From Heterobilharzia americana (Eukaryota; Platyhelminthes; Trematoda; Strigeidida; Schistosomatidae): a stretch of 64,000 bases of DNA. Of this stretch, positions 61,926 to 64,000 are shown piece by piece; the first letter of the stretch is position 1, and each line of letters starts with the position of its first letter. The DNA lies in contig OX104127.1 in the NCBI GenBank assembly GCA_944470555.2, forward strand, positions 134,992,786 through 135,056,785, given 5' to 3'. The notes under the pieces were generated by a model. It made no database searches and was not told where the DNA came from. It was given only the letters and a program-made list of their open reading frames with translations. The position numbers were made by a program, and so were the translations under genes.

Positions 61926-63544
61926 AGAGATCGGTCATATTGGACTATACTATTCTAAAATATATGGCACAACTTTGTGCCCGCCAGAGTTGACACATTT
62001 AACATTAGGAAAGCGAACAAAGAGAGGCTTTTCAATCAACAAAATGTGGTTGTATACTGGGTACACAGAGGCACGACCACCATTACACACAGTCCTCACA
62101 AGAACAATTTTCGCCTTCTGTTTATTACACATATACCTTGAACAAAACCCTGTTTGTGATAAACATTTATAATATCAGCATCTTTGTTTGTAATGGGTTT
62201 ATTGCCAGTAACAGATCCATCAATGTTGCTAAATATGTAAACAAATATTCCTACTGGTCACCACTGTCCTCAGAGATCGGTTATTGGATGACCTGTAACA
62301 ACTATCTCTTTCCATCTCTTATTTGACTTCTAAACCAGTGGTGACCCTTACATATATCAATTATTTTCAAACCTATTTATCCTCTGTTATATTTCAAATA
62401 AATGCAAATGACATGTAGGTGACCAGATTGCTCAAGCTATACTAATGGGAAAAATCACACTTTCCTGATAAACTACGTCTTCTTATTGTTTGTGGAAATT
62501 TCGGGATGATTAGAATACTTTCTGTCCTTTCAAGATACTAAGAGATACTCAGTAACTTCTCATCATCCACGCTTCCTTCGAAGAAAATCTATTCGACAAT
62601 CAGAAACATATCAGTAATTCGAGCTTACAGACAAATTCGGATCACTTCAGCATGAAAATGCACACTGTAACTGATATCAGCCTGAATATATAAAATATGA
62701 GGTCCAGGAAGACTGAATTGCTTAACCGGTCCTAGCATACACCTGTTGTATAAAGCAGCGTATAACCATTACCCTAAAACTGTTTACTAAACCTACCACA
62801 GCTACTTTGCCAACTGTGTTGATAAGTTCGTGAAGAATTAGCAAACGAATAAAGAAAACCCGTCACGATTAACATTTAAGGAAGCATGATAGTCACAAGT
62901 ATCAAATATTGGTCACTGCACTAGTTAGACTGAGGGTGACAAATGATGAACAGGAGGCCGGCACAACTGAAGGCTGTTCATAGTGGAACATGTGGACCAA
63001 TCTGATTCTGTGACAGGATATTCCATTGTAGTACAGCAAACTGATCTCAGTTACACAGCTGAATTCAGTCCTGTGCTTATTTTGACTTCACGAAAGCAAG
63101 CTTAAATTACTTTAAGTTCTTAATTTTTAATTGGGAGATTTTTTCATTATTTTCCTTCCTGCCAATGAAAGGTGAAAAAAATTGCTACTAATAATTTATC
63201 TGAATATTAGCCTGTTGATAAGATTACGCAAATACCCAGCGGCTCCAACACCACCCACTTTTCGATTGCTCTAGCACTAGTTGAAGGAAATGGAAAGGTG
63301 GTTAGTGTAAGGGGTGGCACCGTAGGACGAAGGACAGCTGAGTCACGTTAGCATCTGTAAGTGCATTATGACTCTCTGGGTTGCGTTAAACAACTCAGTA
63401 GCTTAAGGAGATGGTGGATATGGCTGAAAATTAAAACAAGCAGCAATTATGCCATAGTTTTCATGTTTCTTCATCTTCTTAATTTTGCTTTACCTGAAAC
63501 GAAGCAAAGCAGTGGAGCCTCACTGTCTGCCACAAGAATTTTTT

Positions 63545-64000
63545 AAGTATAATGGCAAGGAATTATTTTGTAAACTAACCAAGGTATTAGAGAGTGTATG
63601 AGGACCATAGGTTGTTTCAGTAGACTGGTCTACTTTACCGATCATTCCAGTTAGTAGAAAGGAAGAGGCCTTCGCGTGACAACTATAAGATAATTTGTTT
63701 GACTGATGGTGTCTAACATCCTCGGGTACACAGATATCCGACGAATAACTTGAGCCGGAAAATAACAAACTTGGGAAAACGATGCAGGTATCAGACCCGA
63801 ATCAGGGTGTGTCAACGAGATTTTTACCTTTCAACAGGTTTCGGAACAAGTGCATGTCTGGCAGTGGTCGACACATGTAATGTTCCTTCACTTAAAAGCA
63901 CAATTTGGTTGTGCCGGCTGAGAGATGTTATGATAGTGTCTGACTGTGAATGTAATATCAATCGAGCACATAAAATCAATAAGAGCTGGTTGCTGAAACT
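63545..64000 (+). pseudogene. Family B RTE-like retrotransposon, RT domain fragment at right edge
   Basis: Plus sense text KELFCKLTKVLESV, then DWSTLPIIPVSRKEE and CDNYKIICLTDGVSNILG, then a GF/GC-like region NEIFTFQQVSEQVHV, matches the start of the RT domain (DWSKSVVVPI...CDNHRGISL...IFTLRQVLEHRH). It has several stops and frame shifts and continues past the window. Confidence 0.7.

Overview
The window is AT-rich, repeat-rich, intron-dominated eukaryotic DNA. It most likely comes from a blood fluke (Schistosoma). Evidence: tRNA-derived SINE-like elements carrying hammerhead ribozyme cores of the Schistosoma Sm-alpha type, two kinds of decayed RTE-like non-LTR retrotransposon, very long introns, and a flatworm-like gene structure. 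The species cannot be fixed from what I can read.

One protein-coding gene is well supported: a Musashi-family RNA-binding protein on the + strand. Its start exon is at 12188-12417. Four further exons (38767-38807, 45575-45656, 46638-46722, 49384-49431) join in frame to 162 codons: a Ser/Thr-rich N-terminus, a complete first RRM (RNP2 and RNP1 both intact) and the Musashi-type IDPK linker. The second RRM expected in this family was not found in the remaining 14.5 kb, so the gene probably continues past the right edge. Introns are about 26.3, 6.8, 1.0 and 2.7 kb, and the last exceeds 14.5 kb.

Layout: 1-12187 is intergenic, with left-edge retrotransposon pieces, SINE-like copies, a (TAG)n array and unassigned DNA. 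12188-49431 is the Musashi-like gene with its introns. 49432-64000 is the next intron or an unresolved 3' part, rich in foldback elements and ending in a retrotransposon RT fragment that runs off the edge.

Repeats fall into clear groups. (F1) Sm-alpha-like tRNA-derived SINEs with hammerhead cores, often as head-to-head inverted pairs. (F2) About 500-690 bp foldback elements whose inverted ends each carry a hammerhead; nine copies, one with two complete cores, and two copies sharing a 320-bp block with a single difference. (F3) tRNA-like modules flanked by, or paired as, inverted repeats. (M) A ~143-bp MITE-like family with ~30-bp terminal inverted repeats, three copies. (A and B) Two families of degraded RTE-like non-LTR retrotransposons. 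Long (AT)n arrays often sit at element edges. Nothing here resembles an operon, CRISPR array or prokaryotic system.
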